DNA of 64,000 nucleotides, taken from assembly GCF_000349325.1 (NCBI RefSeq), contig NC_020504.1, positions 9,402,620 through 9,466,619 on the forward strand, written 5' to 3'. Both the position numbers and the translations under genes were made by a program. Source of the DNA: Streptomyces davaonensis JCM 4913. Lineage in GTDB: Bacteria > Actinomycetota > Actinomycetes > Streptomycetales > Streptomycetaceae. Below are positions 25,543 through 34,235 of this stretch, in pieces. The notes beneath the pieces were generated by a model. That model had not been told where the DNA came from and did no database searches. It saw only the letters and a program-made list of their open reading frames with translations. Each line of letters begins with the position of its first letter. Positions within the stretch are counted from its first letter, which is position 1.

Positions 25543-26112
25543 TCAGGGTTTGCGCGCGACGCCGCCGTAGGCGGCGATGGGTCGGCTCACCCTCGCCTGA
25601 GTGGGTTCGGGGCGCCATGCGGTGATGGGCACGAAGCCTGGTTCGACGAGTTCGAAGCCGTCGAAGGCGGCGTGGATTTCGTCCTGGGTGCGCGGGTGAT
25701 AGGGGACCCCGCCGCTCTTGGCGTATTCCTCGCAGAGGGTCACGTACGCCTGGCTGTCAGTGGTGCCGTCACACAGGACCAGGTGGCTGCCTGAGGGCAC
25801 CGCGTCCATGACGGTGCGCACGATGCGCGTCATGTCGTCGTAGGTGCGGGCGTGCCCCAGCACCCCCATGAACATCACCGTGATCGGCTGGGTGAAGTTC
25901 AAGGTGTTGCGGGCGTCGGAGATGATCTGTTCGGGGTTGTGGAAGTCCGAGTCGATGTAGGTCGTGACTCCCTCGTCGGTGGTGTTGAACAACAAGGCCC
26001 GTGCGTGTGTGAGCACCAACGGGTCGTTGTCCACGTAAATGATCTTGGATTCCGGTGCGACGGCTTGGGCAACCTCGTGGGTGTTCTGCATCGTGGGCAG
26101 GCCAGTGTCGTA
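25543..26112 (-). pseudogene. SAM-dependent methyltransferase (PF04672 type), 5'-truncated
   Basis: The frame reads TGLPTMQNTHEVAQAVAP, then KIIYVDNDPLVLTHARALL, FMGVLGHARTYDDMTR and SHLVLCDGTTDS, to a stop at 25543. These are conserved blocks of the actinobacterial S-adenosyl methyltransferase family. Full-length members have about 85 more residues before the TGLPT block. Upstream of YDTGLPT the frame has no start codon and no homology, so the gene is cut near 26112. An internal ATG at 26091 could give a short product, but it would lack part of the SAM site. Confidence 0.75.
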
Positions 26113-26154
26113 ATCGGGTCGCTGTCGTTCTTGGCTCGCTGATACATATGTGCG

Positions 26155-26691
26155 ATGGCAGGCGGTGACTCCGGTGAGTTTCAGGCAGGGCAGTCGGGAC
26201 TCATCGTGAGGGTCCCCGAGGCAGAACCTGCTGTTCGAGCGTGGCGTGACCGGCTGGACCCCTCAGCCCGTGCGGGTGTTCCGGCCCATGTCACCGTCCT
26301 CTTCCCGTTTCTCGACGAGAGCAGCATCGACGACGGTACTTACGCTGCCATTGGAGAAGTGATCGGGTGTCACCGGCCCTTCGAGGCCCGGTTCGAGCAC
26401 TGCGGGAGATTCCCGGGGATCTTGTATCTCGTCCCTGAACCGGACCTCCCGTTCCGTCGGCTCACCGAGGCGATCGCGGAGCGGTGGCCGGAGGCCCCGC
26501 CGTTCGGCGGTCAGTTCGACGAGGTCGTCCCGCATCTGACCATTGCCCAGGGGCAAGATGATGCCGTGCTGGAGGAGGCCGAGGCCGACCTTCGCGGCCG
26601 GCTTCCCGCCACTGCCCCCGTGTCGTCGGTCGATCTGATGGTCCACGACGGAACAAGGTGGCAGCAGCGGGCGCCGTTCGCGCTCCGGTGA
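26155..26691 (+). CDS. 2'-5' RNA ligase-family (2H phosphoesterase) protein (178 aa)
   Basis: The two HxT/S motifs of the 2H superfamily are present: HVTVLF (His45) and HLTIAQ (about His127), with the usual spacing. Family members act on 2',3'-cyclic or 2'-5' phosphodiester bonds of RNA or nucleotides. ATG 26155 gives MAGGDSGEFQ. It is divergent from the truncated methyltransferase and not in an operon. The gene appears intact. Confidence 0.8.
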   Translation: MAGGDSGEFQAGQSGLIVRVPEAEPAVRAWRDRLDPSARAGVPAHVTVLFPFLDESSIDDGTYAAIGEVIGCHRPFEARFEHCGRFPGILYLVPEPDLPFRRLTEAIAERWPEAPPFGGQFDEVVPHLTIAQGQDDAVLEEAEADLRGRLPATAPVSSVDLMVHDGTRWQQRAPFALR

Positions 26692-26710
26692 TTCCTCTGC
26701 TGGTCGTCGG

Positions 26711-26960
26711 TCAGCCGCCGCTCTGCTGGGCTTTGGTGTGAGCAAGGCGGTAGGAGTCGATGCCCGTTTCGATGATGTTGCCGCCGAAGGTGAGGCGGTC
26801 CACAATGGCCGCGCAGAGCCGGGGGTCGGTGAACGTCTTGGTCCACGAAGGAGAAGGACTCGTTGGAGGCGATGGCCATGCTGTTCTTCTCCTCGCGCTC
26901 GGTCAGAACCTGGAACAGCAGCTCGGCGCCGCGCCGGTCCAGCTCCATATGTTGGGTCGG
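26711..26960 (-). pseudogene. istB: IS21-family helper ATPase (IstB), C-terminal fragment
   Basis: The minus strand reads MELDRRGAELLFQVLTEREE, then KNSMAIASNESFS, shifts frame near 26850, and continues DPRLCAAIVDRLTF, ETGIDSYRLA and KAQQSGG to a stop at 26711. The Walker A part is absent. A longer relative occurs at 57658-58150. Confidence 0.8.
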
Positions 26961-27140
26961 GGACGAGACGCCGTGCACCGTTTCTGGTGCCGGTTTTCCC
27001 GTCCCCGCCCGCCGAACCCGCCGTGCGAGTTGGCCCCGCAACGGGCTCTCCACGTGATCCGATGTGTGAGGAGTCGACGGCGGACGTTGCGGAACCGTCT
27101 GCGGTTTCGGTAACTGACCGTGGCCGTGTGCGTTTTCGGG

Positions 27141-27347
27141 TCACCTGCCGCCCGACTTGATCCATGGCCATTTCACGATGCAGACCACGACAGGGGCGAC
27201 GAGCATGGCCAGCAGCCACAGGCCCACGCTCGCTGGAGAGTAGATGTAGTAGCGCCAACGTTCTGGCAGGGGCGACGGCGCAAGCAGGAGCAAGATCAGC
27301 GTGGCCCATGTGGCCAGCACGACTGCTGCCGTGCGTGCTGCGGTCAT
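27141..27347 (-). CDS. Small two-helix membrane protein (68 aa)
   Basis: Translation from ATG 27347 shows two membrane helices (TAAVVLATWATLILLLLAP and SVGLWLLAMLVAPVVVCIV) separated by a short polar loop, with a basic end. Composition and codon use fit a real gene, but the Shine-Dalgarno sequence is weak and I know no family. It is an orphan between IS remnants. Confidence 0.45.
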   Translation of the reverse strand: MTAARTAAVVLATWATLILLLLAPSPLPERWRYYIYSPASVGLWLLAMLVAPVVVCIVKWPWIKSGGR

Positions 27348-27439
27348 CCCAATCGCCCCCTCAACGGTGCTCCATCTCTATGGATCGGATGATAGGGCGA
27401 CTGAGATGATGCTGGCGTGGGTAGTGTGATCACGGCGTC

Positions 27440-27777
27440 GGAACCGTCTGGATAGCCCCGTTCTCCGGGCTGAGCCCGCGCCAGTTCGGGAAGCTGGTGA
27501 CGGTATTGCGTCGCGCAGGGGCGGACGCGGTCCGCAGGGGCCGGCCGTGGAGCCTTCCGCTGGAGGATCGGACGCTGCTGGTCGCCGCCTACTGGCGCAC
27601 CAACCTCACGATGCGGCAGCTCGCCCGCTGTTCGGGGTGTCGAAGTCGGCGGCGGACCGGATCATCGACCACCTCGGGCCGATGCTCGCTCTCCAGCCCC
27701 GCAAGCGGTTCGCCAGGGACACGGTGCTCATCGTGGACGGCACCCTGGTCCCGACCCGGGACCACGTCATCGCCGAG
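27440..27777 (+). pseudogene. IS5-type (DDE_4) transposase N-terminal fragment, frameshifted
   Basis: The first frame reads LVTVLRRAGADAVRRGRPW, then LEDRTLLVAAYWRTNLTMRQ. Near 27630 it shifts to FGVSKSAADRIIDHLGPMLA, then RFARDTVLIVDGTLVPTRDH. It stops at 27777, where the next IS5-type element begins. This is a common Streptomyces IS with the second half removed. Confidence 0.75.
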
Positions 27778-27863
27778 CTATTAGTGGGCGTTGTGTGAGT
27801 CGCCGGTGGTGTTGTCCGGTTTGAGGGCTTGCGGTCGGCTGGGCCTGCGGTCTGCTGGTAGGC

Positions 27864-28739
27864 ATGGGCGGGCGGCAGCCGTACCCGAGTGATTTGTCGG
27901 ACGAGGCGTGGGAGCTGATCCGGCCGGTCATCAGGTCCTGGAAGGGACAGCATCGCTCGGTCAGCGGCCATGAGGGCCGGTACGAGATGCGGGAGATCGT
28001 CGACGCGATCCTGTACCAGGCCCGGGTGGGCTGCCAATGGCGCTACCTGCCGCACGACTTCCCGCCGTACACCGCGGTGTACTACTACTTCGGCAAGTGG
28101 CGCGACGACGGCACCGACCAGGTGGTCCATGACCTGCTGCGCTGGCAGGTCCGCGAGTCGAGGGGTCGACGAGAGGACCCGTCCGCGATCGTGATGGACA
28201 CCCAGACCGTGCATGCCTCCGTCAATGCGCCCAAGGCCACGACGGGGTTGGATCCGGGCAAGAAGAGCCGGGGCCGCAAACGGGGCATCGCCACCGACAT
28301 CCTGGGCCTGCTCATCGCGGTGATCGTGGTTGCGGCGAGCGTGCACGACAACGCCATCGGCATCACGCTGCTGGACCAGGTCGCCGCGGACAACCCGTCG
28401 GTGACCAAGGGCTGGGTGGACGCCGGGTTCAAGAACGCGGTCATCGACCACGGCGCCGCCCTGGGCATCGACATTGAGGTGGTCCAGCGCGATCCGAACA
28501 CGAAGGGCTTCGCACCGGCGCCGAAGCGGTGGATCGTCGAGCAGGCCTTCGGCACGCTGCTGCTGCACCGCCGTCCCGCCCGCGACTACGAGACCCTCCC
28601 GGCCAGTGCTGCCTCGTGGATCCGCTGGTCGATGACCGACGTCATGACCCGCCGGCTCACCGGGCACACCGCACTGACCTGGCGCGACCCGCCACCGACC
28701 GGCGCCAGGGCCCCGACCCACGAGGCGGCGCATGCGTGA
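27864..28739 (+). CDS. IS5-family transposase (291 aa)
   Basis: The protein starts MGGRQPYPSDLSDEAWELI (typical IS5/IS1647-like start), with GCQWRYLPHDFPPYTAVYYY, the catalytic region AIVMDTQTVHAS, WVDAGFKNAVIDH and the end RWIVEQAFGTLLLHRRPARD. The full length is present with no lesion. Its last codons overlap a small second gene (ATG 28732). The element probably starts just after 27777, where it interrupts another IS. Confidence 0.9.
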   Translation: MGGRQPYPSDLSDEAWELIRPVIRSWKGQHRSVSGHEGRYEMREIVDAILYQARVGCQWRYLPHDFPPYTAVYYYFGKWRDDGTDQVVHDLLRWQVRESRGRREDPSAIVMDTQTVHASVNAPKATTGLDPGKKSRGRKRGIATDILGLLIAVIVVAASVHDNAIGITLLDQVAADNPSVTKGWVDAGFKNAVIDHGAALGIDIEVVQRDPNTKGFAPAPKRWIVEQAFGTLLLHRRPARDYETLPASAASWIRWSMTDVMTRRLTGHTALTWRDPPPTGARAPTHEAAHA

Positions 28740-29130
28740 ACTCCTGGCCCAGATCGACGAACGACAGGCCGTCGGCCGCAAGGAAGCAGCCCGCCTGCGT
28801 GAGCAGATCGCCCAGCTCAGCGAGCAACTCACCGCCGTGGAGCACCGGCTGGAGCGCCTGGAGATCACCCGGGAGACCGTCCTGGAGATCGCCGAGGACA
28901 GCGATCACGGCGGCCCCGAGCCGCTGCCGTCCGCATACCGCCAGATCCTCGCCCTGTTCGAGGACGACGAACACGGCCTACGGGCCAAGGACATCTGCGA
29001 AGCCCTGGGAATCGGCACCGAAAACCGCCATGTCGAAGGCGCCCGGGCCAAGCTCAAACGCCTCGTGAGCCGCGGCATTCTCATCGAACCCGAACCCGGC
29101 CTGTTCACCATGCCCCGACCGACAGAGTGA
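28732..29130 (+). CDS. IS5-linked passenger protein with coiled coil and winged helix (132 aa)
   Basis: ATG 28732 overlaps the end of the transposase by 8 bp, so it is translationally coupled. Residues 1-45 are a heptad-like coiled coil (LREQIAQLSEQLTAVEHRLE). Residues 65-125 form a helix-turn-helix-like domain (YRQILALFEDDEHGLRAKDI, then CEALGIG and LKRLVSRGILIEPEPGLF). This protein accompanies IS5-type transposases in many Streptomyces. It may regulate transposition; its function is not established. Confidence 0.75.
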   Translation: MRELLAQIDERQAVGRKEAARLREQIAQLSEQLTAVEHRLERLEITRETVLEIAEDSDHGGPEPLPSAYRQILALFEDDEHGLRAKDICEALGIGTENRHVEGARAKLKRLVSRGILIEPEPGLFTMPRPTE

Positions 29131-29162
29131 ACCCGCACGAAGACTCACAGAACACCCACTCA

Positions 29163-29640
29163 GAAGTCGGCCGACGGTCGGAGCGGAGACCGAGTGCCCC
29201 TGCCGGGTCAGTTCCTCTGCGAGGTTGCGCAGGGACTTGGTGGTCCAGCGCAGCGGCGACATCGGATCACCCCCGCTCGTCCGGCTCCACCAGCTTCAGC
29301 AACGCCGGAACCAGGGAAGGATCTTGTTGCTCGGCGGGCTTGCGGCCACCCCCGGGGCGCCGGACGCAGCCGTCCGGCAGCGGATCCCCACCGGCCTCCA
29401 GCTCGAACACCCCGTTCCGGACCGTGCTCTCGCTCACCCCGGCCACCCGCGCAACGGCCCGTACCCCACCGTGTCCGAGCAGCCGCGCCTCCTGGGCCAG
29501 CATCAGACGCCGCTGACGCTCGTTCAGATGCGGCAAAACGACCTGACACCGCAGCGCAAGCTGATCCAGAACGTCGTCGGCGAAGCTCATACCAGAGCAA
29601 CGAACTTGTCCTATGAAAGCAACGAGTTGATTCCTTACGG
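29163..29640 (-). pseudogene. ISAzo13-type element, left end and frameshifted transposase N-terminus
   Basis: From ATG 29590: MSFADDVLDQLALRCQV, AVARVAGVSESTVRNGVFEL and RRPGGGRKPAEQQDP, up to EPDERG and a stop at 29267. One extra G in a G5 run shifts the frame, and the protein continues PMSPLRWTTKSLRNLAEEL, TRQGHSVSAPTVGRLL to about 29163. The remainder of the ~400-residue transposase is missing. The outer end (29583-29640) matches 14650-14707. Confidence 0.8.
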
Positions 29641-30114
29641 CTTCACTACGCCCGCGCCCTGCTGAGCCAGGTTCCCAAGTCGGCCCAGCCCTGGGTGGCC
29701 ACGCTGCTGCGGACCGTGTTCGAACAGCCCGACACCGACGTCGTCCAGGCTCAGATGGGGCACGTCCTCGACGCCCTGGAAGCCAAGTTCCCCAAAGCTG
29801 CGGCCCACTTGGATGCCGCCCAGGGCGATGTCCTGGCGTTCACGGCGTTCCCACGCGAGAGCTGGCGGCAGATCTGGTCGAACAATCCGCAGGAACGGCT
29901 GAGCAAGGTGATCCGCCGCCGCACCGATGTGGTCGGCATCTTTCCCGACTGCACCGCCCTGATCCGCCTGGTCGGCGCCGTCCTGGCCGAGCGGAACGAC
30001 GAGTGGACCGAAGCCCGCCGCTGCATGGGACTCGACCTGCTCGCCAAGACCCGCCTCCACCCGATCGAGTCAGAAACCGACGAGACCGTCCTCCCGACCG
30101 AACTCAGCGCATAG
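29641..30114 (+). pseudogene. IS256-family transposase, C-terminal fragment
   Basis: The frame reads YARALLSQVPKSAQPWVATL, LRTVFEQPDTDVVQAQ, ESWRQIWSNNPQERLSKVIR and RRTDVVGIFPD, then AERNDEWTEARRCMGLD, to a stop at 30114. It starts exactly where the fragment at 14711-15076 (ending CRVH) stops, so the two are halves of one kind of gene, on opposite strands. Confidence 0.85.
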
Positions 30115-30511
30115 CCTCAGAACGAGATCACCGAGTGGCCGTCGGTACACCACTCCCGCGGACGTGACCCGCCTTGTGCGGGGCTCCTGCCGTTTCAGAT
30201 ACGCGAGAACCTTCGCTGCGTGGGTAAGCCGTCGATGGGCCTTCGAATGGATGAGCACGTTGCGGATCGGCACCAAGAGCTGATTGCGTGGGTTTGTCTG
30301 GCCTTGCGCAGAGGCCAGTTTCGCTCTCCGGGCCTCGTCCTGGAGGGAACGAACAACACTCCTGCGCGGCGGGGACTTCCTGGGCCGTGGCCGATGGCGC
30401 CGTCGGCACGTTGCCCGGGAAGTCCCAATGCCTCCCGGCACGTTGCCGCTCTTCTTCACGTCGAGAGTTCTCGCACACGTACTCAATCGGACTCACTTAC
30501 GCGAGCAGCCG
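30115..30511. other. Region without a recognisable gene
   Basis: About 400 bp with only low-quality frames. A minus-strand frame (VRSLQDEARRAKLASAQG and KVLAYLKRQEPR) is weakly protein-like but lacks known motifs. No repeats or IS ends were recognised. Confidence 0.35.
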
Positions 30512-30844
30512 TCAGCCCGGGCCCGCTCCCGACGCGTCCCATCCCCCGAGAAAGCCGGACAGGGCCCGGCGTTGGCGCTGCTCGCGGGCCAACTGGGCGG
30601 CGAGCACCTCGCGGTCGACGTACGGCTCGACCGCGGCGAGCACCAGGCGCTGCAGTTCTTCCGGCTCCAGCGCCTCGACCTCCCACTGCACGGGCTCGGC
30701 CGGGTCGAAGCCGTATCGATCGGCGAAGGCTGGCCAGCGCGGATCACCCTGCTTGCCCTCGGCCGCGGGCAGGGCGTACGTGCGGATCTGGTCGTAGGTG
30801 AGCAGTACCCGGGTGATGTGGCTCCAACAGCCGGTGCGCTGCAC
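30512..30844 (-). pseudogene. C-terminal part of a conserved Streptomyces mobile-element protein
   Basis: The frame reads RVLLTYDQIRTYALPAAEGK, then DPRWPAFADRYGFDPAEPV, QWEVEALEPEELQRLVLAAV and LAREQRQRRALSGFL. This is a conserved Streptomyces sequence seen as a C-terminal region in phage or integrative-element proteins, function unknown to me. The N-terminal part is missing upstream of 30870. The short start at 30844 is probably not genuine. Confidence 0.5.
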
Positions 30845-31110
30845 CCAGTCGCGCTCGATGTCCTCGCCCGAGCAGTCAAAATCACCGAGGTTTCTCCGGG
30901 GCGCCGCGAGTGTGCGGGTGGAATTTCCGCAGCTCAGGGGCTATCCGGAGCACTGTAGCGGATGCAACAGGTGTGGTGCACGGAGCTAGTCACCGTGATC
31001 GTTCTCTGATGCTGGCTCGTGGGAATCGCGCTGTGTCGGGGGTCCAGCGCGCGGAGCCGGCGCCCGGGTGCGGAGTTCCCCGATGCCCCCCAGTTGACGC
31101 TGTCGAATCG

Positions 31111-31839
31111 TCAGGGTCGGACGGGGAGGTTGGCCTCCCATCCGTCGAGAAGTCGTTCGAGCCCCAGTTCGAAACCGCGCTCGGCCCTGTCGGCCGCGTG
31201 GGGAAGCTCGGCATCACGAATGACCTGGGCGAGGAGTGGATGGCGCCCGGCCTTGATGACTTTGTCGAGGTAGGGCGCATGGGCGTCCATCCATTCCTGG
31301 TTGCCGACTCCGGAGCGTCGGACGGCTTCCTGTTGGGCGAGTTCGCCGATGGCGTAGCCGCGGACGAAGGCATGCAGCGTATCGACGACGATGATCATGA
31401 CGTCGATGTCGAAGCCGAGGGGATCGAGGGCGGCGAGTGCGTGTTCGGTGGCATCGAGGGAGTTCGGTCCAAGTGATGGGCGCCCTGCCGCGAGGGAGGT
31501 CATCCAGGGATGCCGGTGGATGGTGGCCCGGGAGCGATAGGCCAGTGTCCGCAAGTCGCCGCGCCAGTCGCCGGTGGGGGCAGGCGGGCCGCCGTCTTCG
31601 GCCGCTACGGCGTCGAGCATGAGGTCGAGCAGGTCGTCTTTGGACGCCAGGTAACGGTAGAGCGAGGCTGTGCCCGTTCCCAGTTCCTTGGCGACGCGCC
31701 GCATGGACAGTGTGTCGATGCCCTCGGCGTCGGCGATCGCGATGGCGGCGGCGGTGATCTCCGCCCGGGTGCGTGAGGGTGCGGGGCCTTTCGCGGCCCG
31801 CTCCGGCCGGTTCCAGACCACCGTGTGAGCGTCGTCCAT
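31111..31839 (-). CDS. TetR/AcrR-family repressor (242 aa)
   Basis: The N-terminal HTH region is ITAAAIAIADAEGIDTLSM, RRVAKELGTGTASLYRYLAS. The C-terminal domain (HRHPWMTSLAAGRPSLGPNS, then FVRGYAIGELAQQEA) is of the TetR_C tetracycline-repressor-like type. It is divergent from a Tet(X)-like monooxygenase across an intergenic region with three copies of one half-site. The likely role is ligand-controlled repression of that gene and of itself. Confidence 0.9.
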   Translation of the reverse strand: MDDAHTVVWNRPERAAKGPAPSRTRAEITAAAIAIADAEGIDTLSMRRVAKELGTGTASLYRYLASKDDLLDLMLDAVAAEDGGPPAPTGDWRGDLRTLAYRSRATIHRHPWMTSLAAGRPSLGPNSLDATEHALAALDPLGFDIDVMIIVVDTLHAFVRGYAIGELAQQEAVRRSGVGNQEWMDAHAPYLDKVIKAGRHPLLAQVIRDAELPHAADRAERGFELGLERLLDGWEANLPVRP

Positions 31840-31853
31840 CGGGTTTCCCTCCT

Positions 31854-31908
31854 CACTACTGCGCCCACTGTTCGCAGTAGTGCTATCGTGGCACCATTAC
31901 TGCGAACA
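31854..31908. promoter_or_regulatory. Candidate TetR operator region with three half-sites
   Basis: CACTACTGCG (31854-31863) and CGCAGTAGTG (31873-31882) form a perfect 10-bp inverted repeat. TGTTCGCAGTA (31869-31879) and TACTGCGAACA (31898-31908) form a second, overlapping 11-bp inverted repeat. The ACTGCG core thus occurs three times between the divergent TetR and monooxygenase starts. Assignment to TetR is inferred from position. Confidence 0.7.
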
Positions 31909-31950
31909 CTGTACCCGAGTAGAGCGTGTCCAGCCGAAAGGGAAACCACC

Positions 31951-33084
31951 ATGAACACTCACGTCACCATCATCGGCGCCGGGCTCGGCGGCCTGACCCT
32001 CGCCCGGGTCCTGCACCTGCACGGCATCCCCGCGACCATCTACGAAGCCGAGACATCGGCGGACACCCGCACGCAGGGCGGCCAGCTCGACATCCACGAG
32101 TACAACGGGCAGCTCGCCCTCGAAGCGGCTGGCCTCACCGACGAGTTCCGCGCGATCATCCACGAAGGCGGCGAGGCCGTGCGCGTGCTCGACCAGCACG
32201 GCGCGGTCCTGCTTGACCAGCCCGACGACGGCACGGGCGGGCGCCCCGAGGTGCTCCGCGGAGACCTGCGTCGGATCCTGATCAACTCGCTGCCCGGCGA
32301 GATGATCCAGTGGGGACACAAGGTCACCAGTGTCCGCCCCCTCGGAGACGGAAGGCACGAGCTGACGTTCGCCGACGGGCCGACCGTGACGACCAGCCTC
32401 CTCGTGGGCGCGGACGGCGCCTGGTCGAGGGTCCGGCCGCTGCTCTCCAACGCGAAGCCCGAGTACGTCGGCACGTCGTTCATCGAGACCTACCTGTACG
32501 ACGCCGACCAACGCCACCCCGCAGCGGCCAAGGCCACCGGCGACGGTTCCCTGTTTGCCGTCACGGCCGGCAAGGGGATCCTTGGCCATCGAGAGGCCCA
32601 CGCCGTTCTTCACACTTACGTCGCGCTCACCAAGCCGCAGGAATGGATCGCCGCCATCCTCGCCAGTCCCGAAACGGCGGCGGCCCAGGTCGCGGCCGAA
32701 TTCACCGGATGGGCGCCTGAACTCACCGCACTCATCACTGACGGGGAAACCGCCCTCGCCCCGCGCCCGATCAGCGCCCTGCCGATCGGCCACCGGTGGG
32801 ACCGCGTTCCCGGAGTGACGCTGCTGGGCGACGCCGCCCACCTCATGTCACCGTTCGCCGGGGAGGGCGCCAACCTCGCCATGTTCGACGGCGCCGAACT
32901 CGGCAAAGCCATCGCCGCACACCCGGACGACATCGAAGCCGCCCTTGCGGAGTACGAGCAGGCGCTCTTTTCCCGCAGCGCCCGGTTCGCCGCCGAATCC
33001 GACAAGAACCACCAGCTCATCTTCGGCGACAACGCCCCCGCCGGCTTGCTCAACCTGCTCACCGGCCAAGAGCCGACCGAGTGA
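31951..33084 (+). CDS. FAD-dependent monooxygenase, Tet(X)-like (377 aa)
   Basis: Group A flavoprotein hydroxylase. The FAD motif GAGLGGLTLARVL (GxGxxG) is at residues 8-20, a GGQLDIHEYNGQLALE block corresponds to the substrate-side loop of Tet(X), and GDAAHLMSPFAGEGANLAMF at about 292-311 is the second FAD motif. The length matches Tet(X) (about 380). Tet(X) hydroxylates and inactivates tetracyclines with NADPH and O2; relatives act on other aromatics, so the substrate is not proven. ATG 31951 follows GAAAGGGAAAC. Regulation by the divergent TetR is likely. Confidence 0.85.
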   Translation: MNTHVTIIGAGLGGLTLARVLHLHGIPATIYEAETSADTRTQGGQLDIHEYNGQLALEAAGLTDEFRAIIHEGGEAVRVLDQHGAVLLDQPDDGTGGRPEVLRGDLRRILINSLPGEMIQWGHKVTSVRPLGDGRHELTFADGPTVTTSLLVGADGAWSRVRPLLSNAKPEYVGTSFIETYLYDADQRHPAAAKATGDGSLFAVTAGKGILGHREAHAVLHTYVALTKPQEWIAAILASPETAAAQVAAEFTGWAPELTALITDGETALAPRPISALPIGHRWDRVPGVTLLGDAAHLMSPFAGEGANLAMFDGAELGKAIAAHPDDIEAALAEYEQALFSRSARFAAESDKNHQLIFGDNAPAGLLNLLTGQEPTE

Positions 33085-33217
33085 GCAGGGCCCACAGATC
33101 CGCGATCGTGAGCCGCAGGCGTCGGTCTGGCCGCCCCCACGGCCAGCACCCGCACGGACAAGCCGCTGCTGACGTTGAAGGGGTGAAGCGGCCGGACGGC
33201 GCCGAATACGACGCTCC

Positions 33218-34111
33218 TCACATGGCCAGCGCGGTTCGCGCCAGTCCGCGCAGCCAGGCGTGGGCGTGGTCGGTGTCGTAGCGCTGATGCCATGACAGGT
33301 ATATCGGTGCTGACGGCAGGTCGAGCGGGAGGGGGAGCACGGCCAGGCCGAGGTCGGCGACCGCGGAGCGCGTGGTGGCTTCGGGGACGCTGATCAGGAG
33401 ATCGGAGTCGCGCGCGAACTCCAGCGCGGCCGCTTCCGTGGGCGCGGTAGCCACCACGCGGCGGGTGAGGCCGAGCCGCGTGAGGGTGTCGTCGAGGGCG
33501 TTGCTGAGGTTTCCGCGCCGCGAGACGGTGACGTGCTCAGCTTCGGCGTACCGCTTTGCGGTGACGGTCCTGATGCGGGTGAGGGGGTGTCCCTGCCGCA
33601 CGACGATGACGAGGCGACTCTCGCCCACGTTCTCGGCACGGATGTCCGGTGCGCTCGGGCGGTTGGCGTTCGCCTCCAGGTCGACCTCGCCGCGCCGCAA
33701 CTCGGGGGTGTCGATGCTCGATTCCGCGACGAAGCGCAATCGCACGCCCGGCGCCTCTTCACGCACGGCCGCGAGCAGTGCGGGGCCGCTCAAGGTGACC
33801 AGGGAGTCGTGCCAGCGGAGTGTGAAGGTGCGCTCCAACGTTGCCAGATCGAGTTCACGGCTCGGTGCCAGCACCCCTTGGACCTGGTGCAGCAGCTCGT
33901 GAACCTGTTCCCGGACGGCGATCGCATACGGCGTCGGGGTCATCGTGCGGCCGGTGCGCACCAGGATCTGATCCCCGGTCGTGCGCCGGATTCGGCCCAG
34001 GCTCCGGCTCATCGCGGGGGCGGTGACATGCAGGCGTGCGGCAGCCCCGGCCACACTGCCCTCCTCCAGCAGCGCGTCGAGCGCAGCGAGCAGGTTCAAA
34101 TCCAATTGCAT
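33218..34111 (-). CDS. LysR-family transcriptional regulator (297 aa)
   Basis: The N-terminal HTH (LNLLAALDALLEEGSVAGAA, ARLHVTAPAMSRSLGRIRR) and the substrate-binding domain (RLVIVVRQGHPLTRIRTVT, then VSRRGNLSNALDD) are those of NodD/LinR-like LysR proteins. The usual S.S motif of the HTH is changed to TAPAMSRSL. It is convergent with the Tet(X)-like gene. Its target is not obvious: upstream lies only a decayed transposase, so a former divergent partner may be lost. Confidence 0.85.
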   Translation of the reverse strand: MQLDLNLLAALDALLEEGSVAGAAARLHVTAPAMSRSLGRIRRTTGDQILVRTGRTMTPTPYAIAVREQVHELLHQVQGVLAPSRELDLATLERTFTLRWHDSLVTLSGPALLAAVREEAPGVRLRFVAESSIDTPELRRGEVDLEANANRPSAPDIRAENVGESRLVIVVRQGHPLTRIRTVTAKRYAEAEHVTVSRRGNLSNALDDTLTRLGLTRRVVATAPTEAAALEFARDSDLLISVPEATTRSAVADLGLAVLPLPLDLPSAPIYLSWHQRYDTDHAHAWLRGLARTALAM

Positions 34112-34235
34112 GCGAGTAATCCTAGCCGTGCTTTACATGCATTTGAAGTTAATGACCGGGCTGCATACTGTTGATCATCAAGGAGGCCATCAAGTGGGCA
34201 CGGCACAGCATGGCTCGCGGACCAAAGGAGTGGAC

